Source: Thermovenabulum sp049723235
GTDB lineage: Bacteria; Bacillota; Thermosediminibacteria; Thermosediminibacterales; Thermosediminibacteraceae
Assembly (NCBI RefSeq): GCF_049723235.1
Contig: NZ_JBNARB010000013.1
Coordinates: forward strand, 3,700-67,699
Direction of reading: 5' to 3'
Length of the DNA: 64,000 bases
Below, in pieces: positions 19,289 to 26,570 of the stretch. Position 1 is the first letter of the stretch, and each line of letters begins with the position of its first letter. A model generated the notes under the pieces. It did not search any database. It saw only the letters and a program-made list of their open reading frames with translations, and had not been told where the DNA came from. Position numbers and translations under genes: made by a program.

Positions 19289-19681
19289 TTGAACACCTCG
19301 TGGCTGAAGGTCATAGGTGAGGTACTCACCAGCGAAGCAGTTATGGAACCCGTAATTGCGGCTTTACTGGGATACGGAATTAACGTCTACAACAAAAACA
19401 GAAGGTTCAGGATGATAATGGAAATAACCGCCGATGTGGTGGATTATATAGAGGAGCACTACAAAGAGTGGGGGATAAAGGGAAATCAAAAGATGGAAAA
19501 ATTCCTGGAAATCTTTGCAAGAGAGTTTAAAAAGCATTTCGGGAGAAAGCCGACCCGGGAAGAACTGGAAACTGCAAAAATTCGGGCAGAAGCTCTTGTT
19601 TTTCGGGCAAGACTTGCCTCCATGAATTATTACAATTACGATAATTACAATATAATTAAAAAAAGTGTGATAAAAAAATAG
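19289..19681 (+). CDS. Small protein resembling LLH-type phage holins (tentative)
   Basis: The protein has 130 residues with a TTG start (MNTSWLKV), with AAAGGAGGGAGCC placed 8-10 nt upstream. One weakly hydrophobic segment (VIAALLGYGINVY, about residues 22-34) is followed by a long amphipathic helical region with alternating charges. The arrangement, one short membrane segment plus a charged helical part ending REELETAKIRAEALVF, recalls the Phage_holin_6_1/LLH family, but the match is by eye only. No other phage genes lie nearby. It stands between murI and argS in the same orientation. The C-terminus is unusually rich in Asn, Tyr and Lys. The function is unknown. Confidence 0.55.
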   Translation: MNTSWLKVIGEVLTSEAVMEPVIAALLGYGINVYNKNRRFRMIMEITADVVDYIEEHYKEWGIKGNQKMEKFLEIFAREFKKHFGRKPTREELETAKIRAEALVFRARLASMNYYNYDNYNIIKKSVIKK

Positions 19682-19755
19682 TTTTGTTGCATAAAATTGG
19701 GCAAAAATATATAATATTAATGTATTTTAGGTTTTTTGAATGGAGGAAAATAAGG

Positions 19756-21471
19756 GTGGACATCAAGCAGAAAATAAGGGAGGACATAAAAAACCTGGTA
19801 ATTTCGGCTCTGAATGAGGCAAAAAAAGAAAAGGTCCTGGACTTTGATGAAATTGCTCCCTTTGCAGTGGAGGTTCCCCGGGAAAAGGCTCACGGGGATT
19901 TTGCCGCCAATGCGGCCATGGTCATGGCGAAAAAAGCAAGGCAAAATCCAGTGAAACTGGCGGGGATCATCAAGGATTATGCGGAAAAGCACCTGTCCAT
20001 TTTTAAAGGCATCCCCGTGGAAAGGATAGAGGTGGCGGGGCCGGGTTTTCTGAATTTTTATTTGAAAAGGGACTGGGCTCATGAAGCCCTTTGCTGCATA
20101 TTAAAAGAAGGTGAAAACTACGGCAGGCAGAATATAGGGAACGGGAAAAAGGTTCAGGTGGAATTTGTGAGTGCGAATCCTACAGGGCCGATGCATATGG
20201 GCAATGCCCGGGGTGCGGCCCTTGGCGATGCCTTAGCCGAGCTTTTAAAGACCGCCGGATACGATGTGACAAGGGAGTTTTACATAAATGACGCGGGAAA
20301 TCAGATTGAAAACTTTGCTTTATCCCTGGAGGCCAGGTATTTACAGCTTTACGGCATACCGGCCGAAATCCCCGAGGGAGGCTACCACGGTGAGGACGTA
20401 ATAGAACATATGAGGGAGTTTGCACAAATAGAAGGCGATAAATACCTGCATGTGGACCCCGAAGAGAGGAGAAAGGTTTTTGTCGAATACGCTTTAGAAA
20501 AAAATATCCGCCGCATGAGGCAGGACTTAGAAAATTTCGGTGTGAATTTTGACATCTGGTTTTCCGAGAGGTCCCTGCACGAGAGCGGAAAGGTTTTAAA
20601 GACCATTGAGGAGCTCAAAGAACGGGGGTATGCCTACGAGAAGGACGGGGCGCTGTGGTTTGCCGCTACCAAATTCGGCGTGCCAAAAGACGAGGTTCTA
20701 GTACGCCAGAACGGTATCCCCACTTACTTTGCCGCAGATATTGCCTATCATAAGGACAAGTTTGACAGGGGATTTGAGTGGGTGATCGATATCTGGGGAG
20801 CGGATCACCACGGCCATGTGCCCAGGGTAAAGGCGGGGCTTGCGGCTCTCGGCTATGACCCGGAAAGGCTGACGATTATCATAATGCAGCTTGTCAGGCT
20901 TTTCAGAAACGGCGAAATAGCCCGCATGTCAAAGAGGACGGGTAAAGCTGTTACCCTTTCGGACCTCATCGAAGAGGTCGGCAGGGATGCGGCCAGATTT
21001 TTCTTTAATTTGAGGGGTGCGGACACGCATTTAGATTTTGACTTAGATTTGGCCGTAAAGCAGTCGGAAGAAAACCCCGTTTTTTACGTGCAGTACGCTC
21101 ATGCGAGAATTTCAAGCATACTAAGGGTTGCTAAAGAACAGGGTGCGGATATTGAATTTGAAAATCTCTCCGAGGAAGAGATAAGGAAGTTGGCGGGACT
21201 TTTAAAGGAAGACGCGGAAGTGGAGCTTGTCAAAAAACTTGCGGAATTCCCGGAAGAAATACGCATTGCCGCAGAAAACCTTTCTCCCTATCGAATAGCC
21301 AATTACGCTTTGGATTTAGCGTCGCTTTTTCACTCCTTTTACAACAGCTGCCGGGTGCTGACGGAGGATGAGGATTTAACCCGGGCCAGGTTAATTCTAA
21401 TTTTCGCCACCAGGAGGGTTTTGAAAAACGCTTTCAGGATACTGGGCATATCGGCACCCGAGCGCATGTAA
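19756..21471 (+). CDS. argS: Arginyl-tRNA synthetase
   Basis: The protein has 571 residues from GTG 19756 (MDIKQKIREDIK), chosen because GGAGG lies 7 nt upstream. The frame is open further up to a TTG at 19684 but that part is not family-like. Class I signatures are the HIGH-type motif in SANPTGPMHMGNARGAALGD and the KMSKS-type motif ARMSKRTGKAVTL. The N-terminal additional domain and the C-terminal DALR anticodon-binding domain (YAHARISSI ... ILGISAPERM) are complete. It charges tRNA-Arg in the cytoplasm. Two cognate tRNA-Arg genes occur in this window near 55.3-55.5 kb. A regulator gene follows 27 bp downstream. Confidence 0.96.
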   Translation: MDIKQKIREDIKNLVISALNEAKKEKVLDFDEIAPFAVEVPREKAHGDFAANAAMVMAKKARQNPVKLAGIIKDYAEKHLSIFKGIPVERIEVAGPGFLNFYLKRDWAHEALCCILKEGENYGRQNIGNGKKVQVEFVSANPTGPMHMGNARGAALGDALAELLKTAGYDVTREFYINDAGNQIENFALSLEARYLQLYGIPAEIPEGGYHGEDVIEHMREFAQIEGDKYLHVDPEERRKVFVEYALEKNIRRMRQDLENFGVNFDIWFSERSLHESGKVLKTIEELKERGYAYEKDGALWFAATKFGVPKDEVLVRQNGIPTYFAADIAYHKDKFDRGFEWVIDIWGADHHGHVPRVKAGLAALGYDPERLTIIIMQLVRLFRNGEIARMSKRTGKAVTLSDLIEEVGRDAARFFFNLRGADTHLDFDLDLAVKQSEENPVFYVQYAHARISSILRVAKEQGADIEFENLSEEEIRKLAGLLKEDAEVELVKKLAEFPEEIRIAAENLSPYRIANYALDLASLFHSFYNSCRVLTEDEDLTRARLILIFATRRVLKNAFRILGISAPERM

Positions 21472-21498
21472 AATACCCTGAGCTAAGGGGTTGGTAAA

Positions 21499-22941
21499 TT
21501 GAAAGAAATCGAAATTATAAAGGCTCAGTTAGAGCTCCTGCTCTCTCATATCGAAGAGGGAATACATATTGTGGACGATGCGGGAGTAACGGTTTACTAC
21601 AACGATGCGGTGGCAAAAATAGAGGGACTTACCAAGGAAGAGGTAATCGGAAGGCATATTTTAGAAATATTCCCCTCCTTAGATGAAGAGAAAAGTACCC
21701 TCTTAAAGGTTTTGAAAACCGGAGAACCCATTTACGAAAAGGAACAGACCTTTACCAACTACAAGGGAAAGAGGATAACGAGCATAAACACCACCCTGCC
21801 TATTAAAGTGGGCGGCAAAATAATCGGGGCGATGGAAATTTCCAGAGATATCACTTCGGTAAAGGACCTTTCCGAGAGGATAAACGACCTGCAGGCAATA
21901 ATCTACGGCAAGAAAAGGCCAGATGAAAAAAAGACGGGTGCGGTTTTCACCTTTGAGGATATAATAGGAGAAAGCAGGGGGATAAAAGAGCTGAAAGCCC
22001 TGGCAAAAAAAGCCGCCAAAAGCGCCATTCCCGTCCTCATATGGGGAGAAACGGGAACGGGCAAAGAGCTTTTTGTTCAGGCCATCCACAATGAAAGTGC
22101 AAGGAAGAATAAGCCTTTTATTCCTCAAAACTGCGCCGCTCTTCCGGCCACCCTCCTGGAAGGGATACTTTTCGGAACGATAAAGGGAGGGTTCACGGGA
22201 GCGGAAGATAGACCCGGGCTTTTTGAACTGGCCGACGGTGGGACTTTGTTTCTCGATGAGATAAACTCCATGCCCATGGAGCTTCAGGCAAAGCTTTTAA
22301 GGGTTCTTCAGGAAGGCACCGTCAGGAGAATAGGGGATACAAGGGTAAGATGTGTGGACACCCGGGTGATTACCGCCTGCAGCGAAGACCCCGTAGAAGC
22401 GGTGGGAAAAAAGAGGCTCAGGGAAGACCTGTTTTACCGGATAAACGTGGTTTCCCTGAGGATTCCTCCTTTAAGGGAAAGAAAGGAAGACATCCCGATT
22501 CTGGTAGATTACTTTATAAAAAAATACAGTCCCGAAAACGAGGGTTCAATAAAGGTGTCCCAGGCGGTTATGGACATTTTTTATGAATACCCGTGGCCCG
22601 GCAACGTAAGAGAGCTCGAGCACGCCATCGAAGGCGCTCTGGTTATAATGGAAGGCGACACGATACTTCCGGCCCATCTTCCCCTGCAAATAAAAAGTTA
22701 TTTTTCACCCGTCAGGGGGAATATAATATATCAGGAGAGTATGAACCTGCAGGAAACCTTAGAGAAGGTAGAAAGGGATTTAATAAAAAAGGCTATTGAA
22801 AACACCCGGGGCAACATTTCCAGGGCAGCAAGGCTCCTGGGAATTCCCCGGCAGACCCTTCAGTATAAACTCAGGAAAATTAGTGAAATTAAAGGCGAAA
22901 ATTACCTGAAGGAAGAAAAGGAGATAGAAAACTCCAGCTAA
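21499..22941 (+). CDS. Sigma-54-dependent transcriptional activator, RocR-like (PAS-AAA-HTH)
   Basis: The protein has 480 residues with a TTG start behind AAGGGG. The order is a PAS sensor domain (about 10-115, GIHIVDDAGVTVYYNDAVA), a sigma-54 AAA+ domain (about 150-385) with Walker A GETGTGKE, the sigma-54 contact loop in the variant form GGFTGA (canonical GAFTGA), Walker B GGTLFLDEINSM and an arginine finger region, then a Fis-type HTH (about 430-465, NISRAARLLGIPRQTLQYKL). The EINSM wording and GGFTGA variant resemble RocR-type regulators of arginine/ornithine use. Being next to argS fits amino-acid sensing, but the target is not evident: I see no convincing -24/-12 promoter in the following gap and no rpoN here. 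Confidence 0.9.
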   Translation: MKEIEIIKAQLELLLSHIEEGIHIVDDAGVTVYYNDAVAKIEGLTKEEVIGRHILEIFPSLDEEKSTLLKVLKTGEPIYEKEQTFTNYKGKRITSINTTLPIKVGGKIIGAMEISRDITSVKDLSERINDLQAIIYGKKRPDEKKTGAVFTFEDIIGESRGIKELKALAKKAAKSAIPVLIWGETGTGKELFVQAIHNESARKNKPFIPQNCAALPATLLEGILFGTIKGGFTGAEDRPGLFELADGGTLFLDEINSMPMELQAKLLRVLQEGTVRRIGDTRVRCVDTRVITACSEDPVEAVGKKRLREDLFYRINVVSLRIPPLRERKEDIPILVDYFIKKYSPENEGSIKVSQAVMDIFYEYPWPGNVRELEHAIEGALVIMEGDTILPAHLPLQIKSYFSPVRGNIIYQESMNLQETLEKVERDLIKKAIENTRGNISRAARLLGIPRQTLQYKLRKISEIKGENYLKEEKEIENSS

Positions 22942-23075
22942 AATGATAAAATCAAGGAGGAATTTTAATTTTTACCAAGAATATATTAAAATATATTATT
23001 TTTTAAAATTATTTTTGCGAAAATTCCCCTGTGCGGTTTTACCGGTAAAGAGGAAAGAAAGGGAGGTTTTTAACT

Positions 23076-23717
23076 GTGAAAATAAGATGGTTCGGTCATG
23101 CGTGCTTTATGCTGGAGTCCGTGGCGGGCACCAAGATTGTCACCGACCCATTTGACGGCAGCGTGGGATATAAAGTACCCAAGGTTGAAGCCGATGTGGT
23201 CACCGTAAGCCATGACCACTATGACCACAACTATGTGGAAGCGGTTCACGGAGACCCCACCATTATAAAAGCTCCGGGGGAGTACATCACCTGCGGAGTC
23301 AGCATTAAAGGGATTTCTGCCTTTCACGACGAAGCAAAGGGTGCCAAAAGGGGCCAGAACATAATCTTTGTGTATGAAATAGATGGAGTAAGGATATGCC
23401 ATGTGGGAGATTTAGGACATCTTCTTTCCAAATCCCAGATTGAAGAAATCGGCAGGGTGGATGTGCTTTTAATCCCGGTAGGCGGAACTTTCACTCTTGA
23501 TGCGGAAGGGGCTCTTGCGGTAAAGGACCAGCTTTCACCTAAGATTACTGTGCCCATGCACTTTAAGACTCCGGCAGTAAGCATGCCAATTGACCCCGTA
23601 GACAAATTCCTGGATAAGGTAGGAGGAGGAGAATTTTTGGATTCCAACACCTTGGAGGTCACAGCGGATGACCTCAAGGGCGAGGTAAATCGTGTGGTGG
23701 TTTTAAAATACGAATAA
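23076..23717 (+). CDS. Metal-dependent hydrolase, metallo-beta-lactamase fold (UPF0173-like)
   Basis: The protein has 213 residues with a GTG start behind GGGAGGTTT. The MBL metal ligands are visible: GHACFMLE at the N-terminus, SHDHYDHN (HxHxDH type), AFHDEAKG, HVGDLGH and the late PMHFKT histidine. The compact length and the FGHACF start resemble the UPF0173/YtkL-like group of small MBL-fold hydrolases. The natural substrate is unknown. It is cytoplasmic (no signal peptide). The gap before it (22942-23075) is AT-rich with nothing else recognised. Two consecutive terminators follow. Confidence 0.88.
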   Translation: MKIRWFGHACFMLESVAGTKIVTDPFDGSVGYKVPKVEADVVTVSHDHYDHNYVEAVHGDPTIIKAPGEYITCGVSIKGISAFHDEAKGAKRGQNIIFVYEIDGVRICHVGDLGHLLSKSQIEEIGRVDVLLIPVGGTFTLDAEGALAVKDQLSPKITVPMHFKTPAVSMPIDPVDKFLDKVGGGEFLDSNTLEVTADDLKGEVNRVVVLKYE

Positions 23718-23743
23718 AAAGCAGCAAATTCGCTGCTTTTTTT
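23716..23743 (+). terminator. Terminator after MBL-fold gene
   Basis: AAAAAGCAGC (23716-23725) pairs with GCTGCTTTTT (from 23732) across AAATTC, running into the T tract. Confidence 0.85.
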
Positions 23744-23792
23744 GTTATTAAATTTAATAAACTTCCCTTGAAACTGATGTAAAGTATACTTC

Positions 23793-23820
23793 AATCCCTG
23801 TTAAACCCAGGGATTTTTTT
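23793..23820 (+). terminator. Second terminator-like hairpin
   Basis: AATCCCTG (23793-23800) pairs perfectly with CAGGGATT (23808-23815), followed by a T run. It lies 50 bp behind the previous terminator and marks the left edge of a strongly AT-rich region. Confidence 0.75.
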
Positions 23821-23883
23821 ATGACATATGCTCCAAAACATATGATTTTAAATAAGTGCATACCTGTTTGGGCATAAAATTAA

Positions 23884-24066
23884 AAAACGATAATAAAAAT
23901 TTTACTGAGCAAAATAGAAGTTTTTCGAAAAATTAATTATAATAACATTAAAGAATTTCATATATTCGATTTTTTCACGGATGAGGATATTTTAAAATTC
24001 ATGATTAAATGCGGTCGTTATTTTTGTAGATATTTATGGAATACTTATTGTGGAAATATAAAATAA
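23884..24066 (+). pseudogene. Decayed fragment related to the 88-aa protein at 31617
   Basis: This open stretch has no credible start or SD. Its middle (23956-24015) reads FHIFDFFTDEDILKFMIKCG. The intact 88-residue protein encoded at 31617 contains IFNFFTDVHPQDMVKFMVKYG. Allowing a three-residue gap, 12 of 18 aligned residues are identical, in the same order. Sequence on both sides no longer matches, and the frame stops at 24064-24066. I read it as a degraded paralogue. The intact and decayed copies bracket the c-di-GMP-controlled region on its two sides. The alternative is a chance match, which the run of identities makes unlikely. Confidence 0.55.
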
Positions 24067-24165
24067 AAAAGAATGGCAGAAATTATGTCTAAATAAGATG
24101 TTATTGACGGAAAATACAAAAAAATATAAAATTAAATTACAAAGATTTAAAATTAAATAGAATAT

Positions 24166-24257
24166 AAAGACGATAAAGGCAAACCCGTCGAAAGGCGGGG
24201 GCGCAAAGCTGCGGGCCTAAGGTCAAAAGACTATGGCAGCCGGGTTGCCGAATCTTT
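24166..24257 (+). promoter_or_regulatory. Cyclic di-GMP class I riboswitch (GEMM-I), copy 1
   Basis: The sequence matches the GEMM-I consensus: GATAAAGGCAAACC, then a GTCGAAAGGC hairpin, GGCGCAAAGC, GGGCCTAAGG, a second stem-loop with CTATGGCAGCC, and closing GGGTTGCCGAA. AAAGA (24166-24170) can pair with TCTTT (24253-24257) as the basal helix. A terminator follows at 24275. TTGCCGAA in the aptamer's 3' strand (24245-24252) is complementary to TTCGGCAA inside the terminator (24282-24289), so ligand binding should release the terminator (predicted OFF switch). The recognition is from the known consensus. The switching direction is inferred from pairing. Confidence 0.92.
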
Positions 24258-24274
24258 AAGAATAGAAAGAATAT

Positions 24275-24306
24275 AACCCTTTTCGGCAATACCGGAAAGG
24301 GTTTTT
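24275..24306 (+). terminator. Terminator serving as expression platform of riboswitch 1
   Basis: AACCCTTTTCGG (24275-24286) pairs with CCGGAAAGGGTT (24292-24303), with one wobble, over a CAATA loop and is followed by T-rich sequence. Its 5' arm and loop overlap the predicted antiterminator partner TTCGGCAA. Confidence 0.85.
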
Positions 24307-24323
24307 AAGTTTTTTGTGCTCAT

Positions 24324-24414
24324 CCTTTCGATAAAGGCAAATCCGTCGAAAGGCGGAGGCGCAAAGCCACGGGTCTAAGGCAAATTGCTATGACGGCCGG
24401 GCTGCCGAAAAAGG
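24324..24414 (+). promoter_or_regulatory. Cyclic di-GMP class I riboswitch, copy 2
   Basis: This second GEMM-I aptamer has the same blocks as copy 1: CGATAAAGGCAAATCC, GTCGAAAGGCGG, GGCGCAAAGCC, GGGTCTAAGG, TATGACGGCC and GGGCTGCCGAAA. No terminator lies between it and the gene. Instead the aptamer ends on the SD (AAAAAGGGGG, 24408-24417). CCTTT (24324-24328), which would form the basal stem, can pair with AAAGG of the SD (24410-24414). That suggests translational repression when c-di-GMP is bound. Confidence 0.9.
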
Positions 24415-24426
24415 GGGTCAATTATA

Positions 24427-25269
24427 ATGAAAAAAATAGAGGCTCTGTTAATAAGCCTGTTTTTGTTAGTATTTATATTTATACCTATGTCTATCATTTT
24501 TGCTGACGAATTAGAAAAAATAGAAAAAAATGGTGTAATTATAATTAAACCTCCATTAAAAGTGGAAGGAAAAGTATGTATTGCGGGGAATACATCAAAA
24601 GAGAAAATAAAAATCCTTGTCAGAAAGGGAAATAAACAAATATGGTATAATGTCGACTTAAATGATGATAAAAAATTTGAAAAGACTTTATGGCTAACGG
24701 AAGGAAAAGGAGAATACACGATTAGCGTGATGGTGCATGAATACGACAGAAAATACAGCTATGGGCCAACTTTCAAGGTTATTAATACTCTCGAGTTGGA
24801 CAAGTATTTGACGCCTTCAAAGGATGTGGAAAGCGATGCGCCGGAAATAATTACGCTGGCAAAGAAATTGACGGAAGGTAAAAATTCTGACATAGAGAAG
24901 ATGAGGGCGATCTACGAATGGGTGGTAAAAAATATCGAATACGACTTTGAAAAGTACTCAGAACATCAAAGGGGAAATTACAATAACGTCTACGGTGCTT
25001 TAAATACTTTGAAAACGAGAAAAGGGGTTTGCTACGACTTTGCAGCATTAACCGCTGCCCTCGGGCGGGCAGCAGGAGTGAAGGTGAAACTCGTCAAGGG
25101 GGAGGGGAAACTTGGGGACTTTCAGGGATTACATACATGGAATGAATTTTTTAGCGAAGAAGAAAATAAATGGATAAACATAGATACTACATTCGGTGCT
25201 GTAGGTGAAGAGGAATATTTTGATAACGAATATTTCAACAGAAACCATTTCAAAATAGAGGAATATTAA
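24427..25269 (+). CDS. Secreted transglutaminase-like protein under c-di-GMP riboswitch control
   Basis: The protein has 280 residues, with ATG 9 nt behind AAGGGGG. A signal peptide (MKKIEALL ... IPMSIIFADE) is followed by an Ig-like region (about 40-120) and a transglutaminase-core domain (about 135-280). The catalytic triad is visible as Cys202 in KGVCYDFAAL, His236 in LHTWNEF and Asp253 in NIDTTFG. Most bacterial TGc-domain proteins of this type act outside the cell as peptidases or cross-linkers, and the actual reaction is not predictable here. Two tandem c-di-GMP-I riboswitches precede it, so it should respond to the sessile/motile second messenger. The codons are AT-rich compared with genes left of 23.7 kb. 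Confidence 0.88.
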   Translation: MKKIEALLISLFLLVFIFIPMSIIFADELEKIEKNGVIIIKPPLKVEGKVCIAGNTSKEKIKILVRKGNKQIWYNVDLNDDKKFEKTLWLTEGKGEYTISVMVHEYDRKYSYGPTFKVINTLELDKYLTPSKDVESDAPEIITLAKKLTEGKNSDIEKMRAIYEWVVKNIEYDFEKYSEHQRGNYNNVYGALNTLKTRKGVCYDFAALTAALGRAAGVKVKLVKGEGKLGDFQGLHTWNEFFSEEENKWINIDTTFGAVGEEEYFDNEYFNRNHFKIEEY

Positions 25270-25453
25270 GAAAGATATAAAAATAAAAATTAAAATATAG
25301 TCAAGTAAAACGAGAAGGAATAAAAAAAGATAAAAAATTTTAAAGAAGGATAAAAAAATTAAAAATAAATATAAAAAAACCCGAAGCCTCTGCTAAGCTT
25401 AATATGATGTAAATTATGGCAGTGATAAGGAAATAAAATGGACAATATATAAG

Positions 25454-25490
25454 GTCTTCAATTGAAATTTAATAGAAGACTTTAATTTTT
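25454..25490 (+). terminator. Weak terminator after transglutaminase-like gene
   Basis: GTCTTC (25454-25459) pairs with GAAGAC (25475-25480) across a 15-nt loop, followed by TTTAATTTTT. The surrounding 25270-25570 is very AT-rich and holds no gene I can support. Confidence 0.45.
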
Positions 25491-25577
25491 ACAATCATGC
25501 AAAAGCACTTAAAAATACAAATTATTACAAAAAGCAACAAAATTAACACATTGACATATAATGGAAAGACTGTTATT

Positions 25578-25605
25578 TTGATATTGTCATTAATTTTATT
25601 ATAAA
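25578..25605 (+). promoter_or_regulatory. Candidate sigma-A promoter for the fibre operon
   Basis: TTGATA (25578-25583), a 16-bp spacer and TATAAA (25600-25605) would start transcription a few bases before the class II aptamer at 25627. A second possibility is TTGACA at 25551 with TATTTT at 25574. Confidence 0.5.
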
Positions 25606-25626
25606 TAACTATATAACAATATATAA

Positions 25627-25704
25627 ATTGGGGGACAATGAAGTATGTCCTCTAATGTGGGCACCTATGGGGACATACTGAGTCAATGGTGCAACCGACC
25701 CAAT
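25627..25704 (+). promoter_or_regulatory. Cyclic di-GMP class II riboswitch
   Basis: It matches the class II pseudoknot layout: GGGGACAATGAAG, TCTAATGTGGGCACC, a variable stem (AGTATGTCC 25642-25650 with GGACATACT 25671-25679), and GGTGCAACCGACC. GCACC (25661-25665) pairs with GGTGC (25688-25692) as the pseudoknot. The basal helix is ATTGGG (25627-25632) with CCCAAT (25699-25704). That CCCAAT strand is also the 5' arm of the following terminator, so ligand-bound aptamer and terminator exclude each other: a predicted ON switch for the sipW-fibre operon. The family match is from memory of the class II consensus. Confidence 0.88.
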
Positions 25705-25729
25705 CTTAAACGGATTGGGTCTTTTATTT
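25697..25729 (+). terminator. Terminator overlapping the class II c-di-GMP aptamer
   Basis: GACCCAATC (25697-25705) pairs perfectly with GATTGGGTC (25713-25721), followed by TTTTATTTT. The 5' arm shares CCCAAT with riboswitch helix P1. Confidence 0.9.
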
Positions 25730-25824
25730 TGTGTAAAAATTCAATTTTATTTACATATTTTACAAAATAACTGGATATAAATAGTAAAGAATGCTTTAAA
25801 TGGAAAGTTACAAGGAGGATATTA

Positions 25825-26367
25825 ATGAAAATTATATTAAAGGTTATAAATATCCTAATCACAACAGCGTTAGTTATATTAATTGTTTTTTCTTCTCTTT
25901 TGATTTATCAAACAAGAACAGAAAATACCAAAATGGCATTCGTATTAGGGTACAAACCTCTAACAGTGCTATCAGGAAGTATGGCTCCTTTATTAATGCC
26001 AGGAGATGTAGTGGTAATTAAAAAGGTTAATCCCAATGATATAAAAAAAGGAGATATTATTACTTTTATTACAAATGACAATGTTTTAATTACCCATAGA
26101 GTAACAGAAATAATAGATAAAGATGGCAAAAGACTTTTTGAAACAAAAGGTGATGCGAATAATGTGGAAGATTCAAAGCTTGTAACTTCAGACAATATAA
26201 TTGGTGTAATGAAAATAAAAATCCCCTATGCAGGGTATATAGGAAGATATGCCAAAACACCCATTGGATATTTAGTTATGATATTAATTCCCGGTTTGCT
26301 TCTTTTAGCCGGAGAAGTAACAAATGTCTACAATACACTTATAAAACAAAGCAATACACAAAAATAA
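25825..26367 (+). CDS. sipW: Signal peptidase I, SipW/ER type
   Basis: The protein has 180 residues, with ATG 8 nt behind AAGGAGGAT. There are two membrane segments, near residues 5-28 and 150-170. The catalytic serine is Ser52 in LSGSMAPLLMPGD. The general-base position is His91 in ITHRVTEI rather than lysine, the mark of the ER/SipW class. In Bacillus this enzyme specifically processes TasA and related fibre proteins, and the next genes encode precursors with the matching signal peptides. It acts at the outer face of the membrane. It is the first gene of the riboswitch-controlled operon. The codons are AT-rich. Confidence 0.93.
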   Translation: MKIILKVINILITTALVILIVFSSLLIYQTRTENTKMAFVLGYKPLTVLSGSMAPLLMPGDVVVIKKVNPNDIKKGDIITFITNDNVLITHRVTEIIDKDGKRLFETKGDANNVEDSKLVTSDNIIGVMKIKIPYAGYIGRYAKTPIGYLVMILIPGLLLLAGEVTNVYNTLIKQSNTQK

Positions 26368-26447
26368 AAACATAGTTTTTCAGCAAATCGGGGATAGAAT
26401 AATAAGAAACAAAAAGGGGGTGATGATAAAAATAATAAAATAAAAAG

Positions 26448-26474
26448 AGGTTATTCCCTAAAGGGAGATAACCT
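26448..26474 (+). other. Intercistronic hairpin between sipW and first TasA-like gene
   Basis: AGGTTATTCCC (26448-26458) pairs with GGGAGATAACCT (26463-26474) with one bulged G over a TAAA loop. No T tract follows, so it is more likely an RNA processing or stability element than a terminator. Confidence 0.55.
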
Positions 26475-26570
26475 GACAAAATATTTATACTCCTAATACA
26501 ATTTTATCACAGTATGTAGAATTGTTAAGAGGGTTTTCAAAAAAATGAAAAAATTAAGGAGGCAACCGAA

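Noticed and set aside
19684..19755. Upstream extension of argS from TTG 19684
   Set aside because: No SD at that TTG and the extra residues do not fit the family; GTG 19756 has GGAGG at good spacing.
24166..24414. Considered as a simple direct repeat of about 80 bp
   Set aside because: The two similar units are two complete GEMM-I aptamers with covarying stems, not a recent duplication.
25380..25450. Looked for a small gene in the AT-rich leader before the class II riboswitch
   Set aside because: No frame has an SD and start; only a weak terminator and promoter candidates are supportable.
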